Assembly: GCA_964561535.1 (NCBI GenBank)
Contig: CAZLPZ010000005.1
Coordinates: forward strand, 1 to 59,095
Reading direction: 5' to 3'
DNA from: CAZLPZ01 sp964561535
GTDB taxonomy: Bacteria; Pseudomonadota; Alphaproteobacteria; Micavibrionales; Micavibrionaceae
DNA length: 59,095 nt
The position numbers were made by a program, and so were the translations under genes. Every line of letters starts with the position of its first letter. Position 1 is the first letter of the stretch. A model generated the notes under the pieces. That model saw only the letters and a list, made by a program, of their open reading frames with translations. It was not told the origin of the DNA and made no database searches. This document shows positions 35,832-43,828 of the stretch, one piece after another.

Positions 35832-36836
35832 TCACGCCTTCCTCGCCTTTTTTCCAGCATCAACGAGCCTGGAATTGCCGGCCACGTCCGCCAGATGCTC
35901 AGGTGACAGGTGGGCATACCGAAGTCCCATCCGTGGAGTTTTCCACCCGCCAAGGGCCAGCAACGCGGCAATGCTGGTGCCCGCCATCACATGCGCTCCG
36001 GCCCATACGTGCCGAAGGTCATGCCATGTCAGATCCGGAACCCCCGCTGCGGCGCATGCTCGTCGCCAGGCCCGCGTGCTGGTCTTGAATACCGCTTTCC
36101 CTCGATAGGGGAACACAATTACCGGATGCGCGCCATCCTGTTCGCGCAGCACATCGAGGGCATCCTCGTTCAGCGGGATCCCGATGGCGTTTCCCGCCTT
36201 CGTTTCGTCCGCCTCAACCCATGCCACGGCGCGCTCCATGTCAATCTGCGACCACTCCAAGTGCGTGACGTTGTGCCGACGCAGCCCGGTGGCGATGGCA
36301 AACCGGGCCATCTGCCGAAGGTGCGGCGGAAGAGCGTCTTGCAGCGCCTGCCATTGTCCGACCGTGATTCTCGCAATGCGCCCTGGCGGCTCCGGTCGCC
36401 TGTCAATGATCGGCAGTTTGTCTATCCATCCTCTGCGGCGCGCCACGTTGAGGATGGCGACAATCTGCGCGAGGTAGCGGTTGGTTGTTCCGGCAGACAG
36501 ATTGCCTCGCGCATCGAGAAGCGCGTCGACGGCGTCGGCGTCGATGTCTGCCAGTTTCATCACGCGCCAGCGTTCGCTGATCCAGCGCAGGCGGTAGGCG
36601 TCTGATTGGCTTCGCGCAGCGGCGCGCATCCAGACTTCGGCGGCTTCCGCCCATGTGTGCTCTACCTTTTTTCGCTCACCAAGCGCAGCGGCGCGCCAGA
36701 GGTCGGCCTTGAGTTTGTCGTGGTACTCCTGCGCCGCCCGCCGATCGCTTGTGCCAGTAGAGTGTCTAACTCGTTGGCCATTGTGCGTGATGCTGACGTA
36801 CCAGACGCCAAAGCCTTTGACTTGGTAGAGTGACAT
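35832..36836 (-). CDS. int: Tyrosine recombinase (site-specific integrase)
   Basis: The 334-residue enzyme integrates and excises the prophage by strand exchange at attP/attB. Catalytic residues visible are R186 in ATGLRRHNV, K213, H272 and R275 in HDLRHVWAG, W298 in LGGWKTP and the nucleophile Y307 in RYAHLS. An N-terminal part of about 60 residues resembles arm-binding domains, and the core-binding region follows. I start at the ATG at 36836, with a GGGAA site upstream, rather than an in-frame ATG at 36866. The 3' end faces attP, the normal arrangement. Its first 175 bases overlap the end of the upstream gene in another frame, which is unusual. Confidence 0.93.
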   Translation of the reverse strand: MSLYQVKGFGVWYVSITHNGQRVRHSTGTSDRRAAQEYHDKLKADLWRAAALGERKKVEHTWAEAAEVWMRAAARSQSDAYRLRWISERWRVMKLADIDADAVDALLDARGNLSAGTTNRYLAQIVAILNVARRRGWIDKLPIIDRRPEPPGRIARITVGQWQALQDALPPHLRQMARFAIATGLRRHNVTHLEWSQIDMERAVAWVEADETKAGNAIGIPLNEDALDVLREQDGAHPVIVFPYRGKAVFKTSTRAWRRACAAAGVPDLTWHDLRHVWAGAHVMAGTSIAALLALGGWKTPRMGLRYAHLSPEHLADVAGNSRLVDAGKKARKA

Positions 36837-37081
36837 TTCGCAGTTCCCTTTTCCTTTGCCGGGCATCCGGCGTCAATCCATGCCATCAGCGCCGACCGCT
36901 TGAACACCCATCGCCGGCCGGGCTTCGCAGCAGGAACATTGCCAGCACGGGCAAGGCTTGCCAGGTGATCTTCGCTGACGTGCAGTAGTTCAGCGGCCTC
37001 GCTAAGAAGCAGCAGAGGTTCGTTGGTCATGTCGCTGACCTCGCGCGTATGGCCGGCTAGACGGTCAATGTCGGTGGTCAT
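36662..37081 (-). CDS. xis: Excisionase-like MerR/HTH_17 DNA-binding protein
   Basis: The 139-residue product has a compact winged-helix domain at residues 18-70: LLLLSEAAELLHVSEDHLASL followed by GRRWVFKRSALMAWID. This is the HTH_17 pattern of excisionases and small DNA-bending regulators. It is placed just upstream of the integrase in the same direction, typical of xis. The start at 37081 overlaps the previous stop in an ATGA junction. An ATG at 37030 with GAGG upstream is an equally good start. The last 55 codons overlap the integrase start in another frame and have a Ser/Thr/Arg-rich sequence that may carry little function. Confidence 0.75.
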   Translation of the reverse strand: MTTDIDRLAGHTREVSDMTNEPLLLLSEAAELLHVSEDHLASLARAGNVPAAKPGRRWVFKRSALMAWIDAGCPAKEKGTAKCHSTKSKALASGTSASRTMANELDTLLAQAIGGRRRSTTTNSRPTSGAPLRLVSEKR

Positions 37082-37386
37082 GCCGTCGCTCCGAACAAGT
37101 CTTCGGTGTGATCGCAACGCGGTTCCGGTATCGGATGGCCGGCAAGAACGAAAACTGTGCAGGTCGGGTTTCCAGCGTCGTCGAGGCGAATCTCGCCGGG
37201 ATATTCCGGGTCGTCGATGGGCAGGAAGATGCGAGCAACGATCGGGCAAACCTCGTTGTCGTCACACTCGTCGATATCTGCGCCTTCGCGCATGGCCTTG
37301 TCTCGCTGGCATTGAAAACACCAAGAGGCAAAAAACAATGCCCGGTCCTCGCTTCCATCTGGCCTATATTTTTCAATGGGGATCAT
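37078..37386 (-). CDS. Small Cys-rich protein of unknown function
   Basis: The 102-residue protein contains CFQCQRDKAM near residues 23-32 and further single Cys residues (ECDDNEVC). It is acidic overall, with a segment FLPIDDPEYPGEIRLDDAGNP. Zinc binding is possible but the spacing does not match a named family. It overlaps both neighbours by four bases, so it belongs to a translationally coupled leftward operon with the Lar-like and excisionase-like genes. Confidence 0.65.
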   Translation of the reverse strand: MIPIEKYRPDGSEDRALFFASWCFQCQRDKAMREGADIDECDDNEVCPIVARIFLPIDDPEYPGEIRLDDAGNPTCTVFVLAGHPIPEPRCDHTEDLFGATA

Positions 37387-37559
37387 GCGCGCTTGTTCCA
37401 GGCGGCGATGGCTTCTGATGGGTCCCTAAATCGCCCGGTCTCTGATCCACATCCTCCGGTAATTGCTCGGCATCGCACGACAGACCCGTAATAGCTAGAG
37501 ACCTTCGGCGCCGTCGCGCTCCCGCAAAACGGGCAGGGCTTGAGTGCTTGTTCGGTCAT
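37383..37559 (-). CDS. Lar-like restriction alleviation protein
   Basis: The 58-residue product has the signature of the Lar family: KPCPFCGS near the N-terminus, a second CxxxxxxC pair (VRCRAITGGCG), and a C-terminal SEAIAAWNKRA. Lar of the Rac prophage relieves EcoKI restriction by modulating methylation, though most members of the family are untested. It starts four bases inside the upstream gene's end and overlaps the next gene by four bases. If active, it would add to the antirestriction function expected of the giant protein. Confidence 0.78.
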   Translation of the reverse strand: MTEQALKPCPFCGSATAPKVSSYYGSVVRCRAITGGCGSETGRFRDPSEAIAAWNKRA

Positions 37560-37819
37560 GGCTTTTCTCCTGTCGCTTTTTGAACGGTATCGAGCGCGAG
37601 CATGATGATGCTCGCAACGTCATCGTCAACCGCAAACAAGCTCACGTGCGACAGTCTCCGGCACACTTCCAGCAAATCAGGCGCGGATGCGATCAGCATC
37701 GAGTTTGCCGCCCACTCGTCTCCGTCATAGCGAGGGCTTACAATGGCAATAGTTGTCCCGTCTTGAGCAACAACAATGTCGCCCAATCTGCGCCAAGAAC
37801 CTGGCGTATGTTCGCTCAT
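37556..37819 (-). CDS. Small phage protein of the HTPGSW/ASAPDLL type
   Basis: The 87-residue protein starts MSEHTPGSWRRLGD and contains ANSMLIASAPDLLEVCRRL. This pair of phrases is found in many small phage proteins of unknown function from accessory operons. GAGG lies eight bases before the ATG. The gene overlaps the Lar-like gene by four bases. Beyond membership of this common but uncharacterised group nothing can be said. Confidence 0.7.
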   Translation of the reverse strand: MSEHTPGSWRRLGDIVVAQDGTTIAIVSPRYDGDEWAANSMLIASAPDLLEVCRRLSHVSLFAVDDDVASIIMLALDTVQKATGEKP

Positions 37820-37857
37820 TTCGATGACCTCGCACGGATAAGATATGCTGCCTCTTC

Positions 37858-38100
37858 TCAGTTGATTTGAAGCAGTGCTTTGATTTCGCACCGCATGGCT
37901 GCTTTGCCTTGCTCGAAGGCTATGTTGGCGATTCGGGCTGCTACCTTGGCGTCGTTCTCGTTCTCGAAACGCAAACTTGGGTACAGTGTGCCCCCGTAGT
38001 ACGAGCATTCCCCGTGCGGAGCAGGTCCCTGGACGTAGTGCTTCATGTCCTCTCCGAAGCTGGCTGTGTAGGGCTTGTTGGTGCTGGCTCGGTAGCTCAT
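37858..38100 (-). CDS. Small accessory protein, unknown function
   Basis: The 80-residue protein starts at an ATGA overlap with the preceding gene and has GAGG eight bases before the ATG. It has a Tyr/Ser/Thr-rich N-terminal half (YRASTNKPYTASFGEDMKHY) and a helical C-terminal half (DAKVAARIANIAFEQGKAAM). No domain is recognised. Confidence 0.62.
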   Translation of the reverse strand: MSYRASTNKPYTASFGEDMKHYVQGPAPHGECSYYGGTLYPSLRFENENDAKVAARIANIAFEQGKAAMRCEIKALLQIN

Positions 38101-38546
38101 GTAGTTAACCTCGCGCGGATTTTCTCGGCTGCCCATTGCAGCGTGTTTCCGGTTTTCGTTCCCGGAAACATCGACTCCAACTCATCGCACACCGCAGCGC
38201 ACGCCTCGCGCTCTGCAATCCTAGTCTGCTCAATCAGCGCATCCACTCCGCTGATCGTGTCAAGCCATGCAGCCACCTGCGACTCTGCATCTTCGCACGC
38301 CTTTTCTACGCCGTGCTCTGCGGTGTATTGACCGCCGTCCCTGTGGATTCTGGCTAGCAGGTCGTAGATGTGGTGGCGCTCGCGTTTGAGGCGATCAATC
38401 TCGGCTGCGTGCTCCTCGCGCTCTGCAGTCAGCCGGCCGATCTTGGCGTATTGCTGGCGGAGCATGGCGGCAGCCTCATTTCCGGTTTTTCCGTAGTAGA
38501 TTTCTTTCAATCTGTCGGCAATCTCCAACGCTGTGCGTTCGTTCAT
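38097..38546 (-). CDS. Coiled-coil accessory protein
   Basis: The 149-residue protein is mainly helical. Residues 25-75 form a probable coiled coil (YAKIGRLTAEREEHAAEIDRL), and the rest is helical with DTISGVDALIEQTRIAEREA. Similar Glu/Arg-rich helices with an AAVCDELE-type end occur in many phage accessory proteins. It overlaps both neighbours by four bases. Function unknown. Confidence 0.65.
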   Translation of the reverse strand: MNERTALEIADRLKEIYYGKTGNEAAAMLRQQYAKIGRLTAEREEHAAEIDRLKRERHHIYDLLARIHRDGGQYTAEHGVEKACEDAESQVAAWLDTISGVDALIEQTRIAEREACAAVCDELESMFPGTKTGNTLQWAAEKIRARLTT

Positions 38547-38902
38547 GCCTTCACCCCCACCATCCAAGTCGGCGGCGCCGGAATCTCAACGCCAACCGGG
38601 CGCCACAAATGCAGGCAGTTGGTGTGATTGTTGATGTGCTCGCTTTCCGGAGGGTGAAACTGCACCACGCGGTCCTCGCTGTGCCAGAACAGGCGCTTGA
38701 CCATGCTCATTTCTTCCCAGGTCGGGCAGCGATCGGAGCGCGACACGCTGACATGCTCCCATCCAGCACCGTCCGATGCGATGCAGAACAGGCGTTGGCT
38801 GTGCGGCAGGCGGATGTCAAACGCACCGGAGTTGCCGATTGCTGCCGTACTGGCAAGCGGGCCGGTCCGGACGCGGAATTTCTCGGGGACTCGGAAACTC
38901 AT
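38543..38902 (-). CDS. DUF7694-like phage protein
   Basis: The 119-residue product has a run of conserved-looking phrases: GWEHVSVSRSDRCPTWEEMS, KRLFWHSEDRVVQFHPPESE, NNHTNCLHLWRPVG. This pattern fits a widespread family of small phage proteins (I believe DUF7694) with unknown role. GGAGG lies seven bases before the ATG. It is coupled to both neighbours by ATGA junctions. Confidence 0.75.
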   Translation of the reverse strand: MSFRVPEKFRVRTGPLASTAAIGNSGAFDIRLPHSQRLFCIASDGAGWEHVSVSRSDRCPTWEEMSMVKRLFWHSEDRVVQFHPPESEHINNHTNCLHLWRPVGVEIPAPPTWMVGVKA

Positions 38903-39273
38903 GGCTGCGCCTCCTTCCATTTCAGCAGACCCTTTATCACGATCCTGGTCACTCTTCCATCTTTCTCAAGTTCATCCAGTTTCCGGTGCGTTGTCTTCCT
39001 GTCGCGTTCGATAATCTTGGCAATCTGACAGGTTCCGGCCATGTGGTTTTCTCGAACAGCCGTCAAGATTTGCTGGCGAATGGTTTCGTGGTAGGACTCG
39101 CGACGCTCATCCATCATTTTCTCGCGATCGGCAATTATCTTCTCGATTGCCTTCTTGGCCCGGGCCTTTTCTTCATCCATTGCCTGGGCAGCAATGGATA
39201 TCTGCCGAACCTGATAAAACAGGCTCAATGGTGAACGGCCCCGTTTCCTTTCTGTGTTTTCTGTCTCAAGCAT
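38899..39273 (-). CDS. Putative winged-helix DNA-binding protein
   Basis: The 124-residue protein has an N-terminal basic helix-rich part (QAMDEEKARAKKAIEKIIAD). The C-terminal region, about residues 65-120, resembles a winged helix: QQILTAVRENHMAGTCQIAKI, then RKTTHRKLDELEKDGRVTRI. Such proteins often regulate transcription. It overlaps the next gene by four bases. The operon may thus encode its own regulator. DNA binding is inferred from the pattern. Confidence 0.66.
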   Translation of the reverse strand: MLETENTERKRGRSPLSLFYQVRQISIAAQAMDEEKARAKKAIEKIIADREKMMDERRESYHETIRQQILTAVRENHMAGTCQIAKIIERDRKTTHRKLDELEKDGRVTRIVIKGLLKWKEAQP

Positions 39274-39275
39274 TG

Positions 39276-39596
39276 CTATCTCATCCGATGTACTGTGATC
39301 GTTCCACAGGCATGCGTCGTTACCGCCTTGACTCCGTGTCCGGTTGGTATGCACACGCCATTCAATGGCCCTTCTTCCGGGAGATACTCGCGCTTCTTGC
39401 TGTGGCTCTTCCCGAGGCGCGAGATGCTTTGCGCTCTAGTTATTGCCTCGGGCGTCTTTTTCACTTTGTAAAATTTTGCGCGCTGACGGATACTCGAGAT
39501 TGGCATGTTGAAAATCTTGCACAGATCTTCCGTATCGGTAACCGGGTAGAGTTCACAAAAGCGCTTCTTTTCTTCTTCGGTCCAGAAGGTTCTCAT
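39276..39596 (-). CDS. Myb/SANT-like small DNA-binding protein
   Basis: The 106-residue product opens with FWTEEEKKRFCELYPVTDTE and continues DLCKIFNMPISSIRQRAKFY, a Myb/SANT or HTH-type pattern in which aromatic residues space three helices. The second half is a basic, Gly-rich tail. The combination occurs in phage homing or regulatory proteins. It ends two bases before the preceding gene and overlaps the GNAT-like gene by four bases. Confidence 0.66.
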   Translation of the reverse strand: MRTFWTEEEKKRFCELYPVTDTEDLCKIFNMPISSIRQRAKFYKVKKTPEAITRAQSISRLGKSHSKKREYLPEEGPLNGVCIPTGHGVKAVTTHACGTITVHRMR

Positions 39597-39940
39597 GCTG
39601 GATACCCATCATGCTGTACGCCGTCGAGCAGGCTGCCGGCGACTTCCCGCCCCCAGATTTCGACCTCTTCGCCAGTTTTGCTGCTCGTAAACGAGGCGAT
39701 CCGCACCCATCCAGCCCGAGTCAATACGCGCTGTTGCGCCGCGTTGCTGCCGCAGACCGTGCATGTGGCGTAGTCGTACCCCAAGGCGGCCAGCATCACG
39801 TTCTGGTGGGTCTTCAAGGTGTGCGCGAGCCCCCGTCCGCGTAGATCCTTCGGGACGAAGAACGCGTGGCAGTGGGCAACCTGCGGCTGGCTGGGGACCG
39901 AATCAATTTCGTAGGCTCCGATGGCGGTTGCAAATCTCAT
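39593..39940 (-). CDS. GNAT family N-acetyltransferase-like protein
   Basis: The 115-residue protein has the acetyl-CoA pocket motif of GNAT enzymes, VPKDLRGRGLAHTLKTHQ (R/Q-x-x-G-x-G/A), followed by a helix and YATCTVCGSNAAQQRVLTRAGW, the usual motif B region. Small phage GNATs may modify host proteins or phage factors. The fold looks complete though short. It overlaps the HNH gene by four bases and the Myb-like gene by four. The substrate is unknown. Confidence 0.72.
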   Translation of the reverse strand: MRFATAIGAYEIDSVPSQPQVAHCHAFFVPKDLRGRGLAHTLKTHQNVMLAALGYDYATCTVCGSNAAQQRVLTRAGWVRIASFTSSKTGEEVEIWGREVAGSLLDGVQHDGYPA

Positions 39941-40602
39941 GCGGCCTCCATGACCCGTCCGGCAGTGCCGTTTTCGATTTGAATGTGTTTCCACGTCTTT
40001 CCTGTCAGGATGAGATTCATGTTCTTGTAGCTAATGCCGCAATCGGTTGCCAACTTCCGTTGCGTGACGCCCCCATCCGCATATCTGATCTTGATCTTCA
40101 TTACCATTTCATCAGTAAGGTGTGATCTCATCATCGTCCGGCCATGAGCGATTCGCCAAGGTTTGCGCGTCATCCAATGGTTATCTCCGCTGCGAGATTC
40201 CACGTTGCTTCGCCCTTTTTCTTCCCTGTCTGCCACGTTGTCAGCCGTTGTTCCGGCAAATAGATGGTCTGGATTGACGCAGCATGGGTTATCACAATGG
40301 TGGCAGATGCTCATCCCTTCCGGTATCTGCCCTATGTGTATTTCGTATGAGAGCCGATGTGCGCGTACCGTCTTACCGTTGCGGAACAGCCTTCCGTACC
40401 CATCCTTTGTTTTGTGGCCAGTCCATTCCCAGCAGTTTCCTGACTTATCAACTCGCGACCAGAATCTGTTCTCCAAGGAGTCGCCTTTCATGCTTAGCTT
40501 CTTGATCGGGTCTCCGTTGTTCTTCATGCGCTGATAATGTTTGCCGCATAGCCCTTTGGCGACATGCCGATTATCGCAACCAGTTACGCTGCATACAGGC
40601 AT
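39937..40602 (-). CDS. HNH endonuclease with N-terminal zinc motif
   Basis: The 221-residue protein has an N-terminal CSVTGCDNRHVAKGLCGKHY zinc-type motif. A central HNH domain follows with HRLSYEIHIGQIPEGMSICH, then CDNPCCVNPDHLFAGT, where the His and Asn residues are the catalytic and metal ligands. A C-terminal DNA-binding part is predicted (YADGGVTQRKLATDCGISY, a helix-turn-helix). This is the layout of mobile homing endonucleases. It overlaps the upstream ATPase gene by 19 bases. It may be a freestanding homing enzyme that moved into the operon. Confidence 0.85.
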   Translation of the reverse strand: MPVCSVTGCDNRHVAKGLCGKHYQRMKNNGDPIKKLSMKGDSLENRFWSRVDKSGNCWEWTGHKTKDGYGRLFRNGKTVRAHRLSYEIHIGQIPEGMSICHHCDNPCCVNPDHLFAGTTADNVADREEKGRSNVESRSGDNHWMTRKPWRIAHGRTMMRSHLTDEMVMKIKIRYADGGVTQRKLATDCGISYKNMNLILTGKTWKHIQIENGTAGRVMEAA

Positions 40603-42326
40603 CGGTCCTCCTTGATTGTTCCGTTTTCGATCCAGAAAGCGGTGGCTTCATCCGGCATCTGTACCGGCATCGCCTTGAGGGTCGCAAATACCAACGCTGT
40701 CTGCACTTCTCCGGCCGCCGCGAGATCGGATAGCCAGTAGAGGAGATCGGACCGCCCTTGCATATCAAGACAATCTGCCCTGTCCAGCACAAGCAGCTTG
40801 ACGCCAGACAAGTGGCTGATGGCCTCGGCGATCATTGCGTCGACGCGCCATTTCTCGGACTCCGAGAGCAGTGCATATAGCCGTCCGCCAGCAGTAATTG
40901 TCATGTCGCCATCGACCAATGGCTGCGTCCACTCCGTCATGAGCGCCGAAGACGCGAGACGTTGATTGATCGGCCCGAGCGCCTCTCCAAGAATTTCCCC
41001 TGGGATCCCGTTCGGCGCCAGTGCGCCGGCGATTTCTTCCCACTGCGCCACGTCCCGGTGATGGCCGCGGGCCAGATCGGTATTTTCGTCGGCGATCGCC
41101 GCGGCGCGCTCGTCCGCCTCCAGCGACTTGACGACACCGGCGAGGCGAGTCTGTTCCTTGCGCGCCTCGGCAAGCTTCACTTTCTTGGCCTCGATTTCTT
41201 CCGGCGCCGGCGCGGGGTCGCTCCTGGCGTCGTCAATCTCCGCCAGCGTGCGGGCGGCCAGGTCGGCGGCCGCGAGGTCGCGCTTGTCGTTCTCGACTGA
41301 TCGCGCCAACAGGTCGCGTGCGCGCTGGTATTCGGCGAGTTTGCCGGGCTCTGACGTGGGGTAGACGATCGGCGGCGGCGTGAACTCGACGAGCGCGCCG
41401 TTGGCGTGGTCGTGGCGCAGCTTGGCAGAGCACGCCGGGCAGGTGTAGGTCGGCTCGGCCGGCATCTGCTTTCCGCCCTTGCGCGCCTCGTGCTCGACCT
41501 TGGCTTGCCATTCTTGCAGTTCGGCCTCGTCCTTGCGAAGCTTGGCCTCGATGCTCGCATACCGCGCGGCGCGCTCACGCAAGCCGGCAGACTTCTCGCT
41601 TTGCTGCGCCTGCCGCGTGGCGGCGGATTGCATCACAGCAAGGTCGGCGGCGCCGCGCTCGATCTGCTCAGAGACTCTGGCCAGTTCTTCGCGCGCCAGT
41701 TTAACCCGGTTACCATCGTGCGCCGGCTTGTTGGCCTTCCAGTTCGCAGCCTTGACGCTACCGTAGGTCTCGCCGGTGGTCGCCCGCCAGGACGCCTTGG
41801 CGTCTCTCGCCTTGCTCTGCGCCTCTTTGTGGGCGGCGTCGAAGCCGGCGCGCAGGTGCGGCCGAATCTCGTCAACCTTGAGAGGGTCAAATCCCTTGTC
41901 GAGCATACGACCGCCGACGGTATCGCCATCGGTGCGCAGGCCCATCAGGCCAAACAGGAACGCGCGCCGATCATTGGCCGGCAGGCTTGAAAATCGCTGT
42001 GCGTCCAGGACGTAGGGCAGGACGGCCGGCAGGCTATCGTTCCCGGTGTGCTCGTGAGAACCGTTTGGCAGCGTGATGGCTGACTGCTGGCCGTCGTGCT
42101 CGACGACGGCGTATCCCACGGTCTGGCCTTCGGCGATCAGGCGGCCGTAGTCTTTTTTCAAGCTGACGCGGACGCTTTCACCGGTCAGCGCCATGCGCAC
42201 GGCCTCCTGCAGAGAGGACTTGCCGGAGAAGTTCTTGCCGGCGAACAGGCAAATTGGCTTGGCGAGTTTCACGTCGACGTCGCGGGCGCCGAGGAAGTTG
42301 GAGGTCTTAATGGCGGTGATTTTCAT
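40584..42326 (-). CDS. Rad50/SMC-like ATPase of the recombination module
   Basis: The 580-residue protein starts MKITAIKTSNFLGARDVDV with Walker A GKNFSGKS at residues 30-37, as in RecF/Rad50-type ATPases. Long coiled-coil arms (residues 130-450) flank a zinc-hook-like CPAC near residue 300. The C-terminal head has SESEKWRVDAMIAEAI, a degenerate signature, and KLLVLDRADCLD in place of a canonical Walker B DE. It probably acts with the exonuclease and RecT in DNA end processing. The missing glutamate suggests reduced or unusual ATP hydrolysis. It overlaps neighbours on both sides. Confidence 0.82.
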   Translation of the reverse strand: MKITAIKTSNFLGARDVDVKLAKPICLFAGKNFSGKSSLQEAVRMALTGESVRVSLKKDYGRLIAEGQTVGYAVVEHDGQQSAITLPNGSHEHTGNDSLPAVLPYVLDAQRFSSLPANDRRAFLFGLMGLRTDGDTVGGRMLDKGFDPLKVDEIRPHLRAGFDAAHKEAQSKARDAKASWRATTGETYGSVKAANWKANKPAHDGNRVKLAREELARVSEQIERGAADLAVMQSAATRQAQQSEKSAGLRERAARYASIEAKLRKDEAELQEWQAKVEHEARKGGKQMPAEPTYTCPACSAKLRHDHANGALVEFTPPPIVYPTSEPGKLAEYQRARDLLARSVENDKRDLAAADLAARTLAEIDDARSDPAPAPEEIEAKKVKLAEARKEQTRLAGVVKSLEADERAAAIADENTDLARGHHRDVAQWEEIAGALAPNGIPGEILGEALGPINQRLASSALMTEWTQPLVDGDMTITAGGRLYALLSESEKWRVDAMIAEAISHLSGVKLLVLDRADCLDMQGRSDLLYWLSDLAAAGEVQTALVFATLKAMPVQMPDEATAFWIENGTIKEDRCLYAA

Positions 42327-42937
42327 TGCTTAAGATCCATGGCCGTTTGATGCGGTTGGAACATACTGCTCGAACTCTCATGGCCATTGGCCGGCACGGG
42401 TCCAAAGACAGCAACGGACAGTTTGGTTTCGGAAAGCTCGCTGATCTGTTTCAGCGCAATGGCGAGTCGCTCGGCATTTGCGATGGCTTTCTCCATAACC
42501 GGGCTCGTCAGAATTTCTTGAGCGGCCTTGTACTTCTCGCTCATCTGCGACACTTCCGACTGCACGCGATCCGACGCCGCTTTCATTGAAGAAAGATCGT
42601 TTTTGATGCGCTCGCGGAATTTCCTGACCGTCACATCCAGATTTTCAAGCGACGTGTTCGCGCGGTTTGCCGACTCGGTTGCCACAATCTCAATTTCCAC
42701 TCCAGACCTCCACAAAAGTTCAAAAGGAACTACATTTTTTACGAAAAAATCGATCTTTCTTGAATCCCATGCATGACCTTCTCTTGATCCGCTGTCTACC
42801 ACCATCGCCCCCCGCCAAGCCTCACTTTGTCCGAAGCACCTTGGCGCGCTGGTTTCGACGCGCACGGCGTATGCGGTTTCTTTCCCGGCCCAAAACAGAT
42901 CGGCTATTTTCCTTGCGTTCCCCGTCAATCCAGCCAT
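42323..42937 (-). CDS. Coiled-coil protein in the recombination operon
   Basis: The 204-residue protein has an N-terminal part of about 80 residues (KIADLFWAGKETAYAVRVET, GSREGHAWDSRKID) and a C-terminal coiled-coil half (RKFRERIKNDLSSMKAASDR). AAGGGG lies six bases before the ATG. An internal GTG at 42700 also has a strong GGAGG site, so a shorter product of 125 residues could be made too. It overlaps the ATPase gene by four bases. Function unknown; it may help the ATPase or recombinase. Confidence 0.6.
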   Translation of the reverse strand: MAGLTGNARKIADLFWAGKETAYAVRVETSAPRCFGQSEAWRGAMVVDSGSREGHAWDSRKIDFFVKNVVPFELLWRSGVEIEIVATESANRANTSLENLDVTVRKFRERIKNDLSSMKAASDRVQSEVSQMSEKYKAAQEILTSPVMEKAIANAERLAIALKQISELSETKLSVAVFGPVPANGHESSSSMFQPHQTAMDLKQ

Positions 42938-42991
42938 TCAACACCCCTTCGGCGGGCGCCGTGCTGGCCGCCCGATTGTCAATGTGGCAAG

Positions 42992-43816
42992 TTATTTCTT
43001 GCCGTTGATGATCGAAAGCCCGGTTGCTCCAGCAATCGCGCCGAGTTCATCTTCTACGGCCTGGCGGAATGCCTTGTCTGGCCGAATTAGCTCGAACCAG
43101 AAAGACACCTTCCCGCTGGATTCGCGATATTTCAGGCGTGCGTCGATCTGGTATGCGCTTGTCGAGTTCTCGAATACCGGGATTCCGATCGAGAAGCGGC
43201 TGAACACTTCCAAACTGGTGCGAGTGTCCTTGTCCTCGTCTTCGATGTACTCCAGGCGGAAGCTTCCAGACTGTAGGTTGAACTTCGACTTCAAGCGCTT
43301 TTCGCTGGTGCGCTCGAAGCCAAGAGCCATTGCCAACATATCGCCGCCGGTTGGCATGCCCTCGGTCGCGGCAATGTCAGCGAGGTTGTCTTCGATCCAT
43401 GAGGCAAAATCGGCTTGCGACATTACCTTTTTGTTCGCTCCAATCCAGCGCCCCCACTCGATAGACTGCTTCCGGTCCATCGTGCATGTGTGGTCGCGCC
43501 ACCCAGGCTCTTCGGTCGAACTGTCGTTGATGACGCCAACCAGTTTGAACGACCCGGAGACTTGATCGATGTCGGCATAGACCAAAGTCCCGTCTTCACA
43601 ATGGCGGTTCATGTAAGTGATGAACCCGCCGGAGTCGGTGACAGAAACGGTGCCGCGCTTGCGAGTCGGTTGGACAAGCATGTTTTCCAGAGACGACACC
43701 TTGTAGCCGTCGGGGACGACAGTGAACGGGATTGATCCGTCTTTGAGCACTCCGACGTTTTTGCTGATTGCAACGCCGGCGGCGAGGATGGCTTCTGCCT
43801 CAGTTGTGTTTTCCAT
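42992..43816 (-). CDS. YfdQ/DUF2303 family protein
   Basis: The 274-residue product matches the DUF2303 pattern: an N-terminal SSLENMLVQPTRKRGTV, a central GRWIGANKKVMSQADFASWI, and a beta-rich C-terminus with FSIGIPVFENSTSAYQIDARL. These proteins are found beside RecT and exonuclease genes in many phages and prophages, but their biochemical role is unknown. The gene lies between the RecT region and the ATPase, consistent with a recombination or ssDNA-related role. Confidence 0.85.
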   Translation of the reverse strand: MENTTEAEAILAAGVAISKNVGVLKDGSIPFTVVPDGYKVSSLENMLVQPTRKRGTVSVTDSGGFITYMNRHCEDGTLVYADIDQVSGSFKLVGVINDSSTEEPGWRDHTCTMDRKQSIEWGRWIGANKKVMSQADFASWIEDNLADIAATEGMPTGGDMLAMALGFERTSEKRLKSKFNLQSGSFRLEYIEDEDKDTRTSLEVFSRFSIGIPVFENSTSAYQIDARLKYRESSGKVSFWFELIRPDKAFRQAVEDELGAIAGATGLSIINGKK

Positions 43817-43828
43817 GTCGTGAAATCC

